Shown piece after piece: positions 26,582 to 36,260 of a stretch of 64,000 nt of DNA; the stretch's first letter is position 1, and every line of letters begins with the position of its first letter. A program made the translations under genes and the position numbers. The DNA comes from an uncultured Paracoccaceae bacterium (GTDB taxonomy: Bacteria > Pseudomonadota > Alphaproteobacteria > Rhodobacterales > Rhodobacteraceae): NCBI GenBank assembly GCA_947488175.1, contig CANKYO010000008.1:62001-126000 (forward strand). Reading direction: 5' to 3'. The notes beneath the pieces were generated by a model, which was given only the letters and a program-made list of their open reading frames with translations, did no database searches and was not told the origin of the DNA.

Positions 26582-27721
26582 ATGGCGCCTGTTCCATTTA
26601 ATCGACCTACACTCATCGGTAACGAAATCGCCTATATCCGCGAGGCCATCCAGCGCGGCCAATTGGCCGGCGATGGGTATTTCACCGCGCGCTGCCAAAC
26701 CCTGATCGAGGATATGACAGGCGCAAAGAAGGCGCTTTTGACCCACTCGTGTACAGCAGCATTGGAGATGGCCGCCATTTTATGCGACCTCGGCCCGGGG
26801 GACGAGGTGATCATGCCGTCCTACACCTTTGTATCGACGGCCAATGCGGTTGTCTTGCGCGGGGCGGTGCCGGTCTTTGTCGATATTGAACGCGACACAT
26901 TGAACATTGACCCGGTCGAGGTCGCCGCTGCTGTGACCCCCCGGACCAAAGCGATTTTCGCGGTGCATTACGCAGGATATCCAGCGGATATGGATGCATT
27001 GGCAGAGGTCGCAGAAGCGCATGACCTGCTACTGGTCGAAGATGCCGCCCAGGCGCTGGGGTCCACTTACAAGGGTCGAAAGGCCGGCAGCCTTGGTGAC
27101 ATGGCCGCGTTCAGTTTTCACGAAACCAAGAATATCATCAGCGGCGAAGGCGGTGCGCTGACCATTATGCGCCCCGACCTGATCGAACGGGCCGAGATCA
27201 TCCGCGAAAAAGGAACGGACCGGTCAAAGTTCTTCCGCGGTCAGGTCGACAAGTATTCCTGGGTCGATATGGGGTCATCTTTCCTGCCGGGCGAACTGAT
27301 CTCATCCTACATGTGTGCGCAGCTGGAAACGGCGGACGTCATCAATACCCGCCGTCTTGCGGTCTGCAACCATTATCGTGACGTGTTCACCGATCTGGAA
27401 AAGCAGGGCCGCGTACAGCTCCCTCGCCATGCCAATATGGTCACCGGGAATGGACACATGTTCTACCTGATCATGCGCAATCTGGCGGACCGCACTGCAT
27501 TTATCGCGCATATGAAGGCCGCAGAGATCATCACGCCCTTCCACTATGTCCCTTTGCACAGCGCGCCAGCGGGCAAAACATACGGGCGCGCCCATGGTGA
27601 CATGACGGTGACCAACGACATCTCCGATACGCTTGTCAGGCTGCCCATGTATTTTGACCTTGGCGCGAATATCGAACATGTGTTGAGTGCCGCGCTCGAC
27701 TATTTTGAGGAAAACCCATGA
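26582..27721 (+). CDS. wecE: dTDP-4-amino-4,6-dideoxygalactose transaminase
   Basis: A 379-aa PLP-dependent DegT/DnrJ/EryC1 aminotransferase that is close to E. coli WecE (RffA) over its whole length as I remember it: SCTAALEMAA, GDEVIMPSYTFVSTANA, VEDAAQALGSTYKGR, the PLP lysine in SFHETKN, and EKGTDRSKFFRGQVDKY. It converts dTDP-4-keto-6-deoxyglucose to dTDP-Fuc4N. The substrate is supplied by RfbA and RfbB encoded downstream. ATG 26582 follows AAGGGG. It overlaps the next gene by four bases. Confidence 0.88.
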   Translation: MAPVPFNRPTLIGNEIAYIREAIQRGQLAGDGYFTARCQTLIEDMTGAKKALLTHSCTAALEMAAILCDLGPGDEVIMPSYTFVSTANAVVLRGAVPVFVDIERDTLNIDPVEVAAAVTPRTKAIFAVHYAGYPADMDALAEVAEAHDLLLVEDAAQALGSTYKGRKAGSLGDMAAFSFHETKNIISGEGGALTIMRPDLIERAEIIREKGTDRSKFFRGQVDKYSWVDMGSSFLPGELISSYMCAQLETADVINTRRLAVCNHYRDVFTDLEKQGRVQLPRHANMVTGNGHMFYLIMRNLADRTAFIAHMKAAEIITPFHYVPLHSAPAGKTYGRAHGDMTVTNDISDTLVRLPMYFDLGANIEHVLSAALDYFEENP

Positions 27722-28710
27722 CCTCAGACAAGGGAACGATAAGCGTTGTTACACCGGTCTACGGTTGCACCGACTGCCTTGAGGCACTTGTTGATGCTGT
27801 CCGGCATGCCCTGTCAGAGACCGGATTGAACTGGGAACTGATCTTTGTCGATGATCGGGGACCGGACGATCCTTGGCCTACCATCTGCGAACTTTCGGCA
27901 CTGGATAGCCGTGTGCGCGGCGTGCGGCTGTCGCGCAATCACGGGCAACATTTGGCGATCTGGGCGGGTTTACAGGCCTCCAAGGGCGATTGGGTCGCTG
28001 TGATCGACTGTGACCTGCAGGACGACCCGGCAATCATCCCGGCGCTGCTGGAACAGGCGAAAGAGGATCCGGAACTACAGGCCGTCGTGGTCGAGCGCGG
28101 CAAATGGAAAGACAGCTGGTTCCGCCGGGCAGCATCGCGGTTCTTCTATTGGTTCATCGACACGCTTGTTGGCGTCAGACTAAATAATAATGTGGGTAAC
28201 TTTGGCATCTACAGCCGCAGGCTGGTCAACATTCTGCTGCAGTTTCGGGAACAAGAGGTGTTTTTGCCAGTCATGGTGGCGCTGACCAGTCAGAAACGCG
28301 GGTTTTATGTTCTCGACAGGTCTGACAGGGCCGCTGGCGAAAGCTCTTACAATTTGCTGCGCCTGATGCGGCTTGCGGTGGCCATCATCATCCGGTTCTC
28401 GGACAGACCGCTGAAGCTGAGCGTGATTGTTGGTCTCCTCTTTAGCACGGCGTCGGCCGGGTTTTCGGTGCTGATCCTGATTGCGTGGTCAGTCAACGCA
28501 TTCACCGTGCCCGGCTGGACCAGTATCATCTTATCGGTCTGGTTTTTGTCGGGGCTGATCTTGGCGGTTTTGGGCGTGCACGGGTTCTATCTGGGCCGCG
28601 TCTTTGCAGAGGTGCAGCAACGGCCACGCATCCTGATCGATTGCGAAACGATCTCGGGCGAAGTGGTGGAGTTTACGCCAGAGCCCGTGCAGGCAAGCCG
28701 TAAATGGTAG
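27718..28710 (+). CDS. gtrB: GT2 polyprenyl-phosphate glycosyltransferase (GtrB/DPM1-like)
   Basis: A 330-aa GT-A enzyme with ISVVTPVYGCTDCLEALVD at the start, FVDDRGPDD, the CDLQDDP metal motif near residue 100, and two hydrophobic C-terminal helices (about 235-255 and 270-295). This layout is that of GtrB and related enzymes that load a sugar on undecaprenyl phosphate at the inner membrane face. Flanked by wecE and gtrA with overlapping codons at both ends. The sugar is inferred to be Fuc4NAc from the neighbours. Confidence 0.85.
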   Translation: MTSDKGTISVVTPVYGCTDCLEALVDAVRHALSETGLNWELIFVDDRGPDDPWPTICELSALDSRVRGVRLSRNHGQHLAIWAGLQASKGDWVAVIDCDLQDDPAIIPALLEQAKEDPELQAVVVERGKWKDSWFRRAASRFFYWFIDTLVGVRLNNNVGNFGIYSRRLVNILLQFREQEVFLPVMVALTSQKRGFYVLDRSDRAAGESSYNLLRLMRLAVAIIIRFSDRPLKLSVIVGLLFSTASAGFSVLILIAWSVNAFTVPGWTSIILSVWFLSGLILAVLGVHGFYLGRVFAEVQQRPRILIDCETISGEVVEFTPEPVQASRKW

Positions 28711-29102
28711 CGCAAGAACAGGTGGCGCGGTTCGGGCGATACGGCGTTGTCGGGATCGCCAGCAACCTGTTTTGTTTTCTGGTCTTCCTTGGCCTGATCG
28801 CCATCGACATCTGGCCGGTTCTCGCATCTGGTATGGTGTATATCCTTGGCCTGACCATCAGCTATATCGCCAACCGCAGCTGGAGCTTTCGATCCACCAG
28901 TGATCACCGGCAGGACCTGCCCCGGTTTCTGGTGTCTTACGGAATCGGCCTTGTGTTTTCGATGGCCAGCATGTGGGTGCTGATCATGTGGTTACACCCG
29001 GCTGTCGCCCAGATCATCACCACCGTGCTAGCGGCGATCGTGATCTATTCCTGCCTGACGGTGTTCAAATTCGGCCAAGGGGCCAAGACCTATGCCGATT
29101 GA
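28704..29102 (+). CDS. gtrA: GtrA family membrane protein (lipid-linked sugar flippase)
   Basis: A 132-aa protein with four membrane segments and the GtrA features FGRYGVVGIASNLFCFLVFL at the start and SYIANRSWSFRST between helices 2 and 3. GtrA proteins are thought to flip undecaprenyl-phosphate sugars to the periplasmic side. The ATG overlaps the gtrB stop and its own stop overlaps wecD. Confidence 0.88.
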   Translation: MVAQEQVARFGRYGVVGIASNLFCFLVFLGLIAIDIWPVLASGMVYILGLTISYIANRSWSFRSTSDHRQDLPRFLVSYGIGLVFSMASMWVLIMWLHPAVAQIITTVLAAIVIYSCLTVFKFGQGAKTYAD

Positions 29103-29817
29103 GATCAACGCCCTTGAAACCAAACGTTTTGGTGTGACCTGCGCGAAGCGGATTGACGCAAATGCCCCGCTGCAAGACGCCAACGCTGCAGCTATGGCAC
29201 AAGGCGTGCAGATGATCAGCACACGTATTGATGCGGGCGATCTGGCGCAGGTGCATGCGCTTGAGGATGACGGCTACCGTCTCATGGATGCACTGGTCTA
29301 TTACGGGCGCAAACTTGATGAGGCGTGGTCAGAGCCTGAACCACGCCATGACTATACTCTGCGCCTGGCGACCACTGCAGATGCCAATGCCGTGGCGCAG
29401 GTATCGCGAACGGCCTTCAAAGGTTACATGGGTCATTATCATACAGACCCACGGCTGGATTCCAGGCAAGCTGATGCGGCTTATGTTGAGTGGGCGGAAA
29501 ACTCGGTGCGGCATATGAAAGGCGATGATACAGCCGTTGTGGTTGTCGACGGTGACACTGTCGTGGGGTTTGTCACGTTACGCCGCAACAGCGACGCTCA
29601 GTTCGAACTAGTGCTCAGCGGCGTGCAGCCGGACTATCAGCGGTCGGGCATTTACGCCAGTTTGCTGACCCGCGGATTTTCTACCGCCCGTGATCGGGGC
29701 GCCAGTGAGGTGATCCTGTCCACCCAGATTAACAACTACGCGGTTCAGAAGGTCTGGGCGCGGTTGGGCATGCACCACCAATCCAGCTACTATACGTTTC
29801 ACAAATGGTTTGACTGA
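29092..29817 (+). CDS. wecD: dTDP-fucosamine (Fuc4N) acetyltransferase, WecD-like GNAT
   Basis: A 241-aa protein with a C-terminal GNAT fold (VVGFVTLRR, then VQPDYQRSGIYASLL as the acetyl-CoA loop). The N-terminal FGVTCAKRI and the YVEWAENSVRHMKGDD segment resemble E. coli WecD (RffC). It would acetylate dTDP-Fuc4N made by WecE to dTDP-Fuc4NAc. Its place inside the gtr block, start overlapping gtrA and stop overlapping the GT-C gene by one base, supports a single pathway. Confidence 0.78.
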   Translation: MPIEINALETKRFGVTCAKRIDANAPLQDANAAAMAQGVQMISTRIDAGDLAQVHALEDDGYRLMDALVYYGRKLDEAWSEPEPRHDYTLRLATTADANAVAQVSRTAFKGYMGHYHTDPRLDSRQADAAYVEWAENSVRHMKGDDTAVVVVDGDTVVGFVTLRRNSDAQFELVLSGVQPDYQRSGIYASLLTRGFSTARDRGASEVILSTQINNYAVQKVWARLGMHHQSSYYTFHKWFD

Positions 29818-31385
29818 TGCGCGGCCTGCCATCACTGCGCACTGCTATTGCGCTTGGTCTGGGTCTTTCGATCTTTGCCTATGTGGTACTGGCTTTGATT
29901 GGCACGCAGATCATTGTCTACGACACACATCATTTCGGCGATACGAGCTTCATTCTTGGCGCGGGCTGGCGGGTCTATAGCGGGCTGGAACCGGCGATCG
30001 ACTTTGGCCATTTTTATGGCGGTTTCATATCCAGTTGGCTGGCCCTGGCCATGTGGCTGTTTGAGCCGTCGGTTCATGCCTATCATCAAGCCACATTGAT
30101 GATGTTTGTTGCCGCGAGCGTTGCTGCGCTGGCGATCTGCTGGCGGCGCGTGTCGGGCAACATGATTTTGGCGATTGTGCTGCTGATTGCGACACTGCTT
30201 TTTACCCTGCATCCGCTTGAAGTGGATCAGTCCGTAACGCGAATCTGGTCGGCACATTCGTTCCTGTATAATCGGGTTGGTTTTGTGTTGATGATCCTTT
30301 GCGCGCTGTTCCTGGCCTTGCCTGGTGGATCAATCCTGCGCGAAATCCTTATTGGTGCGCTGGTCGGTGCAATCATCGTTGCCGCAGCCTACACAAAATC
30401 GCCATTTACCATCCTTGGACCTGCGGTCTTGCTGGGGCTTCTCATTCAGGCGCGCTGGGCTGCAGCGGCTGGCGTCGCGGTGACGACAGTTACGCTTGTT
30501 TTAGTCATTGATCCGGGTGCGCAGCGGTTCCTCGCAGCGCATGCCTATATCGATGCAAATGTGGGCGCACGGGATGACGCAAAGGTTTTTGCACTGTTGC
30601 GCAAGTCGGTACAGATCATTCTGGCCCAGCCCATCGCTTTGGTTGCTGTACTCGGGGCTGTCATCACGGCGCTGCGTTATGAATGGGCCGGATTACGTAC
30701 TGTGCTTGGCATGCTGATCGTCATCGGTGCCGGGGTTGGCATGGCCGCGACCATGGGTGGGGGCGGCAATCTGGGCCAACTTGCCCTGCCCGCAGCCTGT
30801 ATCGCGCTAATCTGCCTTGCCGAGCTGGCAAAGAACCGTGCTGACATTGCAGCACCATTTCTGGATCTGATGGCGCTGGTCGTTCTTGCAGCCTTTGCCA
30901 TGCCTCATCTGGCCAATCTGGCCGGCGCACATTTGGAAGGCTATGCCAACAGGTCCAGCGCTACAATTTCAGAAGGACCTTATCGGGATTACCTCAGCGT
31001 TCCTGAGGATGGCACCGAGAACGGTCAGTTATCGCAATATCAGATGTTGTCGGAAGGATTGGCTGAACTAACGGCGCTAGAATTGGACAGCCAACTGGGC
31101 ATCATTGCCGATAGTGGCGTGTCGTTCGAATTCGCGCGAATGGCCAGACCGGTGCCGGACTACCCCTTGTGGCCCCGACCCAATGCCCCAGAACTGGCCG
31201 CCGACCGCCCCATCCCGCCAGAGGCGGATATCGTGATGCTGGGGCGTGGGGCGCAGACGGATACATATGTTGGACCCACTCTGCGAGGCAAGCTGACCGA
31301 TGACTTTGTATTATGTGCGAGCAGCCGGTCATGGGACATTTTTGTCCGCGCAAATCAGATCGTGCCTGGCTGTCGGATTAATTGA
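29817..31385 (+). CDS. Multi-spanning membrane protein, putative GT-C glycosyltransferase
   Basis: A 522-aa protein with about ten hydrophobic segments and a large soluble C-terminal part from about residue 370. The first periplasmic loop reads IVYDTHHFGDTSFILGAGWR and continues with GLEPAIDFGHFYGG, the pattern of acidic residues and G-x-x-P-x-x-D-F found in GT-C enzymes such as ArnT and PMT relatives. After gtrB and gtrA it fills the place of the third, specific transferase of a Gtr system. No specific family is recognised. Confidence 0.65.
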   Translation: MRGLPSLRTAIALGLGLSIFAYVVLALIGTQIIVYDTHHFGDTSFILGAGWRVYSGLEPAIDFGHFYGGFISSWLALAMWLFEPSVHAYHQATLMMFVAASVAALAICWRRVSGNMILAIVLLIATLLFTLHPLEVDQSVTRIWSAHSFLYNRVGFVLMILCALFLALPGGSILREILIGALVGAIIVAAAYTKSPFTILGPAVLLGLLIQARWAAAAGVAVTTVTLVLVIDPGAQRFLAAHAYIDANVGARDDAKVFALLRKSVQIILAQPIALVAVLGAVITALRYEWAGLRTVLGMLIVIGAGVGMAATMGGGGNLGQLALPAACIALICLAELAKNRADIAAPFLDLMALVVLAAFAMPHLANLAGAHLEGYANRSSATISEGPYRDYLSVPEDGTENGQLSQYQMLSEGLAELTALELDSQLGIIADSGVSFEFARMARPVPDYPLWPRPNAPELAADRPIPPEADIVMLGRGAQTDTYVGPTLRGKLTDDFVLCASSRSWDIFVRANQIVPGCRIN

Positions 31386-31591
31386 TCCGGGTGACCAACC
31401 AAGTATGACAATTTGTATCCTCGAACCATTTGCGCTATGATTTGCGAATTCTGCAAGGTCGATTGCTTGAACCGGGACTTCGGTTGAAATTGCCGCAACC
31501 ATACGTTGAATTGATCACGATTAAGGGTCAAATCAGTACAAATCGTTGCACCAGTGATACGCAAATCGGGCGATCAGACGATCTGTCGATG
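31386..31591. other. Intergenic region before the export gene
   Basis: The 290-bp gap between the GT-C gene and the export gene has no convincing ORF or terminator in its first 206 bp. An imperfect small stem AACCG/CGGTT is seen around 31470-31485. The rest is the promoter-leader block at 31592. Confidence 0.4.
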
Positions 31592-31675
31592 TTTTGCTTT
31601 ATGCTTTGGAAATAGAAGTTTACACTTCGAAGTGAATATAAAAATGCCCTGAATGGGTGGGCTAAAGGGATCTTT
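31592..31675 (+). repeat. Promoter-leader block, copy 2
   Basis: Begins with the same TTTTGCTTTATGCTTTGG as copy 1 (26380-26397) and keeps TTAC and TGCCCTGA at matching offsets. It leads into the export gene at 31676. AAAGGG near 31663 is the ribosome binding site. GCCC/GGGC arms after the shared block could form a short stem. Confidence 0.65.
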
Positions 31676-32278
31676 ATGATGACATTCCTGCGCGTATTAT
31701 TCGCCACGTTGGTGGCTTTCCCCTTGTTGGCAATCACGGCTTCGGCGCAAAGTGACTACCGGGTTCGGAGCGGCGATATCCTGCAACTCGAGGTTCTTGA
31801 AGACAGCAGCCTGAACCGCGAACTTCTGGTGTTGCCCGATGGACGTGTGAGCGTGCCATTTGTCGGCACTGTTCGGGCTGGCGGTCGGACGCTTGCGCAA
31901 ATTCGTGCCACCATCCGTGACGGGCTTGCGCCCAGTTTTGCGGAACCGCCAAATGTCTATGTAGGCCTGAGCTTCCTCGCCGAGATTGAACCGCGTGAGC
32001 CTATCACCATTGATGTCTACGTCATGGGTGAGGTTACCGAACCTGGCAAACGTGAGATCGAACCCGGCACAACCATCCTGCAGTTCCTTGCGGAAATGGG
32101 TGGATTTACGCAGTTCGCAGCAACCAAGCGCATCCAGCTACGGACGGCGCGTACCGGTCGTGAACAGGTCTACACGCTGAATTACAACGACGTTGAACTT
32201 GGTGCCGGTGTCGGGACCTCGACCATTATGGCCGATGGTGATGTGATTATCGTGCCGCAACGGCGGTTGTTCGAATAA
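31676..32278 (+). CDS. Polysaccharide export protein (Wza/KpsD-like, periplasmic SLBB type)
   Basis: A 200-aa secreted protein. Residues 1-24 are a signal peptide ending ITASAQ. Then a Poly_export domain (YRVRSGDILQLEVLEDSSL; LPDGRVSVPFVGTV) and an SLBB domain (VYVMGEVTEPGKREIEPGTT). There is no lipobox Cys, unlike many Wza proteins, and it lacks the C-terminal barrel helix, so the outer-membrane pore may be the barrel encoded next. A second ATG three bases in is possible. Confidence 0.88.
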   Translation: MMTFLRVLFATLVAFPLLAITASAQSDYRVRSGDILQLEVLEDSSLNRELLVLPDGRVSVPFVGTVRAGGRTLAQIRATIRDGLAPSFAEPPNVYVGLSFLAEIEPREPITIDVYVMGEVTEPGKREIEPGTTILQFLAEMGGFTQFAATKRIQLRTARTGREQVYTLNYNDVELGAGVGTSTIMADGDVIIVPQRRLFE

Positions 32279-32289
32279 CAAGGGGCAAG

Positions 32290-33681
32290 ATGGTGGCCGT
32301 CAAATTTGTCCTGCGTACTGGTATCGGCGGGGTGGTCTGCCTGACCCTTGCGCCCGCCCTTGCCCAAGAGGCGGGCGGCATCCAGACCACATTCGGCATC
32401 GAACAAGGTATCGAGCTTGGTCGCAATCCCGCCCTGAGCATCCCCGCAGACGGTGACCGCACAACTCTTGCTACGCGACTATCTTATGGGTTGGTGACCG
32501 AAACGCGGACGCAAAGGCTGAGTTTTGACGCTGAAAGCACCTTTCGCATCGAGGATGTGGATGGCGAAACCGAAAGCGCGTTTGAATCGCCCGCACTCAC
32601 CTTTGGTTACACACGCGAGGGTGCCAACAGTTCGCTGGACTTGTCAGCCAATTACGTCAGGCGCGACATTGATACGCTGCCATTGCTCAGCGATTTTGTA
32701 GGTGATGACGGCGTATTGGATTTGCCTGACGATTTCACGGATCTGGTCGGGACTGGCGAGCGCACCAGTTATGCCGTCGCCGGGTCGCTTGTGGTTGGAA
32801 CCAGTGCGCCGCTACAGTTTCAGCTCGATCTTGGCGCCAGTGGAACCAGCTATGAAGACGCCACAGACCCCGATCTGGAAGATATCGAAAGCGCCAATAT
32901 CGGCCTTTTGACAACGCTGCGGATTTCGCCAGTGCTGACCGGAACCGGAGCACTGCGATATTCCCGGACAGAGGAAGACGACGCGACAGAGACACGACGT
33001 ACCACCCGGAACATCGACGCCGGTTTGATCTACGAGATTTCGCCACGCGCCACATTCGGGGCGACAGTCGGTACGGAGCGGACCGAGACTGAGGAGACGA
33101 TTGGCGATACCGAAACGTCCGGCCTGACTGGCGGTCTGGACTATGCATATGACATGCCGAACGGCGATCTGACCCTAAGCTTTGATGCCAGCCGCGACGT
33201 GGCGGGTGATGAAATTCTGACCTTTGTCATTGGGCGCAGTCTGGAGCTGCCTGCGGGAAGTCTTGCGGCGACGCTGGGTGTGACACAACCTGAAAACGAT
33301 GATGTAGAAATGGTTGGCTCGCTTGACTGGACACGCGAATTGCCGACCAGCCGTTTGTTGTTTCGCCTGAACCGGACAGTCACCGTCGATACCGACGCTG
33401 ACACTCGCCGCAGGTCCCAGGCAGCGGCCTATTACACCTATGTCGTCAATCCCGCATCCAGCCTGAATTTGGGCGCGTCATTTGTTGTGTCAGAGGAAAG
33501 CAGCGCGGAGAACCGGGTGGAACGCACGGATTTGACCGCCAGCTACAGCTATGCGCTGACCGAAAACTGGGATCTGAACAGCACGATTGGCTATACAATC
33601 CGCGACGAAGACACGGTTGGGCGGGCTGAGTCTTCGCTGATCACCCTGTCACTGGCGCGGGAATTCAAGGCCCGGCGCTGA
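32290..33681 (+). CDS. Predicted outer-membrane beta-barrel protein
   Basis: A 463-aa protein with a signal peptide (VCLTLAPALAQE) and then alternating polar/hydrophobic strands rich in Thr, Glu and Asp, as in RLSYGLVTETRTQRLSFDA and GLTGGLDYAYDMPNGDLTLS. It starts 11 bp after the export gene. Similar barrels accompany exopolysaccharide export genes in alphaproteobacteria. No named family is recognised with certainty. Confidence 0.7.
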   Translation: MVAVKFVLRTGIGGVVCLTLAPALAQEAGGIQTTFGIEQGIELGRNPALSIPADGDRTTLATRLSYGLVTETRTQRLSFDAESTFRIEDVDGETESAFESPALTFGYTREGANSSLDLSANYVRRDIDTLPLLSDFVGDDGVLDLPDDFTDLVGTGERTSYAVAGSLVVGTSAPLQFQLDLGASGTSYEDATDPDLEDIESANIGLLTTLRISPVLTGTGALRYSRTEEDDATETRRTTRNIDAGLIYEISPRATFGATVGTERTETEETIGDTETSGLTGGLDYAYDMPNGDLTLSFDASRDVAGDEILTFVIGRSLELPAGSLAATLGVTQPENDDVEMVGSLDWTRELPTSRLLFRLNRTVTVDTDADTRRRSQAAAYYTYVVNPASSLNLGASFVVSEESSAENRVERTDLTASYSYALTENWDLNSTIGYTIRDEDTVGRAESSLITLSLAREFKARR

Positions 33682-33790
33682 ACCCATCGGCGCACCGGTG
33701 CCCAAAAGCACATTGTAATATGGAATTGCCCGATATGATCCCCTAAGAGGGTGATTAAGAGTAGAAGTTATTTCATGAGGGTCAGGTGCT

Positions 33791-34366
33791 ATGATTGAAG
33801 AAACAGCACTGCCTGGCGTCAAGGTGATTACCCCGCGCTGGTTTCGTGACAATCGCGGCGCATTTTGCGAAACCTACAATCAAGCCACCTGGGCCGAACA
33901 TGGCCTGGTTCAGACCTTCGTACAGGACAATCATTCGATCAGCCGAGATGTTGGTACGGTGCGCGGTTTGCACTTCCAGAGCCCGCCATATGCTCAGGCC
34001 AAACTGCTGCGGGTTGTCGCCGGTGCGGTATGGGATGTTGCGGTCGATATCCGCCGTGGTTCGCCCACCTATGGGCAATGGGTGGGCGTTGATCTTTCTG
34101 CAGAGGACGGTCGGCAGATTTACATCCCGGAGGGTTTCTTGCATGGGTTTGTGACCCGCGCACCGCATACCGAAGTGCTGTATAAATGCTCCGCCGTTTA
34201 TGCCCCAAGCGCAGAGGGTGCCGTGCGGTTTGATGATCCTGACCTGAATATCGATTGGGGGATCGCTGCTGACAAGGCGATCCTCTCCGACAAGGATGCG
34301 GCTGCGGGTCGTTTTGCAGATCTCAACAGCCCGTTTATCTATTCCGACCCGAAAGGCGCACCATGA
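33791..34366 (+). CDS. rfbC: dTDP-4-dehydrorhamnose 3,5-epimerase
   Basis: A 191-aa RmlC cupin enzyme. The conserved [20 protein letters not shown] holds the substrate-binding His, and [20 protein letters not shown] is the second conserved block. It is first of rfbCBDA, all overlapping by four bases (ATGA). The 109-bp upstream region has AGGGTGAT and TGCCC elements loosely like the promoter-leader blocks at 26380 and 31592. Confidence 0.95.
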   Translation: MIEETALPGVKVITPRWFRDNRGAFCETYNQATWAEHGLVQTFVQDNHSISRDVGTVRGLHFQSPPYAQAKLLRVVAGAVWDVAVDIRRGSPTYGQWVGVDLSAEDGRQIYIPEGFLHGFVTRAPHTEVLYKCSAVYAPSAEGAVRFDDPDLNIDWGIAADKAILSDKDAAAGRFADLNSPFIYSDPKGAP

Positions 34367-35403
34367 AAATTCTTGTCACCGGCGGCGCCGGGTTCATCGG
34401 ATCAGCCATGGTCAAAGCGGCGTTGGCCAAAGGTCACGAGGTCGTCAATGTCGATTGTCTGACCTATGCCGCATGTCTGGCCAGTCTGGACGACGTAGCC
34501 GGTGATCCGCGTTACGCCTTTGAACAGGTCGATATCTGCGACCGTCCTGCCCTCAACACGGTTTTTGAGACCCACCAACCCGATGCTGTCATGCATCTGG
34601 CCGCAGAAAGCCATGTCGACAGGTCTATCGACGGGCCAGAGACGTTTGTCCAAACCAATGTCATGGGTACGTTTCACATGTTGGATGCGGCCCGTGGTCT
34701 GTGGGAGGCAAAGGGGCGACCGGATACATTCCGGTTCCACCACATCTCGACCGACGAGGTGTTCGGGAGCCTTGGCGAAACCGGCAAGTTTGATGAAGAA
34801 ACCCGTTACGACCCCAGATCGCCCTATTCGGCGAGCAAGGCAGGCAGCGACCACCTGGTCCGGGCCTGGCACGAAACCTACGGATTGCCGATCGTACTGA
34901 CCAACTGTTCCAACAACTATGGCCCACGCCAATTCCCTGAAAAGCTGATCCCTGTCACCATTCTGAATGCGCTGGCGCGTAAACCGCTGCCGATCTACGG
35001 TGCGGGCCTGAACGTGCGGGATTGGTTGCATGTGGAAGACCACGCCGAAGCGTTGCTGCTGGTACTGACCAAGGCGGCACCGGGTGCAACCTATGCTATC
35101 GGCGGCGAGGCTGAGGCGAAGAATATCGATATCGTGCAGACCTTGTGCCGGATACTGGATGACCGCCGACCAGATGGCGCGCCGCATGCCGATCTGATCA
35201 CCCATGTGACCGACCGGCCCGGCCATGACCAACGTTATGCTATTGATCCCTCGCGCATTCGGACCGAGCTGGGCTGGACGCCGGCGCATACCTTGCAGCA
35301 GGGGTTGGAAGAAACGGTCGACTGGTATCTGGCCAATCAAGCCTGGTGGGAACCACTTCAAAGCCGTGATGGCGTCGGCACCCGGCTTGGGCAAAGCAAA
35401 TGA
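34363..35403 (+). CDS. rfbB: dTDP-glucose 4,6-dehydratase
   Basis: A 346-aa extended SDR enzyme (RmlB). [11 protein letters not shown] is the NAD motif, [12 protein letters not shown] carries the T-D-E catalytic residues and [14 protein letters not shown] the Y-x3-K pair. It makes dTDP-4-keto-6-deoxyglucose, the branch point for both rhamnose (RfbC/RfbD) and Fuc4N (WecE). Confidence 0.96.
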   Translation: MKILVTGGAGFIGSAMVKAALAKGHEVVNVDCLTYAACLASLDDVAGDPRYAFEQVDICDRPALNTVFETHQPDAVMHLAAESHVDRSIDGPETFVQTNVMGTFHMLDAARGLWEAKGRPDTFRFHHISTDEVFGSLGETGKFDEETRYDPRSPYSASKAGSDHLVRAWHETYGLPIVLTNCSNNYGPRQFPEKLIPVTILNALARKPLPIYGAGLNVRDWLHVEDHAEALLLVLTKAAPGATYAIGGEAEAKNIDIVQTLCRILDDRRPDGAPHADLITHVTDRPGHDQRYAIDPSRIRTELGWTPAHTLQQGLEETVDWYLANQAWWEPLQSRDGVGTRLGQSK

Positions 35404-36260
35404 AGGTTCTTGTCTTCGGACAAAGCGGCCAGGTAGGCCGGGCCTTGGCAGCGCAGGCATCGCTGCGTAATGTCGATATCGTTCAACATGACAGGCAAGC
35501 CGCGGATTTGTCTGACCCGGCCCGCTGCGCCCTGCTGATCGAAAACACGGATGCTGATGCCGTCATCAACGCTGCAGCCTGGACTGCCGTTGATGCGGCA
35601 GAGGACGCACAGGAAAAGGCGCATGTGATCAACGCTGATGCGCCCGGTGCCATGGCAAGGGCCGCTGCCGCAAGGGATATGCCGTTTATCCATATCTCGA
35701 CCGACTATGTCTTTCCCGGCACCTTGGGCCCGGCATGGAAACCGGACGACCCGACCGGTCCGCTCAGCGCCTACGGCCATAGCAAACTGGCCGGAGAGGT
35801 CGCTGTGAATGCGGCTGGTGGATCAGCGATTATCTTGCGGACATCGTGGGTTTTTGACGCAACGGGCAAGAATTTTGTGACCACCATGCTGCGATTGGCC
35901 CAAAGCCGTGACACGCTGCAGATTGTGGCCGATCAGCATGGCGGCCCGACCCCGGCCGTTGCAATAGCCGATGCGTGCCTGACAATGACTGCCGCGCTTT
36001 TGAGCGAATCCGGGAAGGCGGGGGTTTACCATCTGACCGGAACGCCGGATGTCAGTTGGGCGGATTTTGCCCGAGCTATTTTTGCGCGGAGCGGCCACCG
36101 GGTGACAGTGCAGGATATCGACACAACCGATTATCCCACACCCGCCGCCCGCCCCCTGAATTCGCGGCTGGATTGTACCAGCACCAAGGCTGAATTCGGC
36201 ATCGAGCGGCCCGATTGGGGTGCCGCTCTCGACCAGATTATCAAGGAGATCCAGTCATGA
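35400..36260 (+). CDS. rfbD: dTDP-4-dehydrorhamnose reductase
   Basis: A 286-aa RmlD reductase with [11 protein letters not shown] at the N-terminus, [13 protein letters not shown] and the Y-x3-K in [10 protein letters not shown]. It completes dTDP-L-rhamnose. Start and stop overlap the neighbouring rfb genes. Confidence 0.94.
   Translation: MKVLVFGQSGQVGRALAAQASLRNVDIVQHDRQAADLSDPARCALLIENTDADAVINAAAWTAVDAAEDAQEKAHVINADAPGAMARAAAARDMPFIHISTDYVFPGTLGPAWKPDDPTGPLSAYGHSKLAGEVAVNAAGGSAIILRTSWVFDATGKNFVTTMLRLAQSRDTLQIVADQHGGPTPAVAIADACLTMTAALLSESGKAGVYHLTGTPDVSWADFARAIFARSGHRVTVQDIDTTDYPTPAARPLNSRLDCTSTKAEFGIERPDWGAALDQIIKEIQS

Noticed and set aside
33682..33790. Third copy of the promoter-leader block before rfbC
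   Set aside because: TGCCC and AGGGTGAT are similar, but the 18-bp element is absent and offsets differ, so it is not listed as a copy.
34402..35460. 352-codon minus-strand ORF
   Set aside because: Antisense shadow of rfbB with no recognisable domain.
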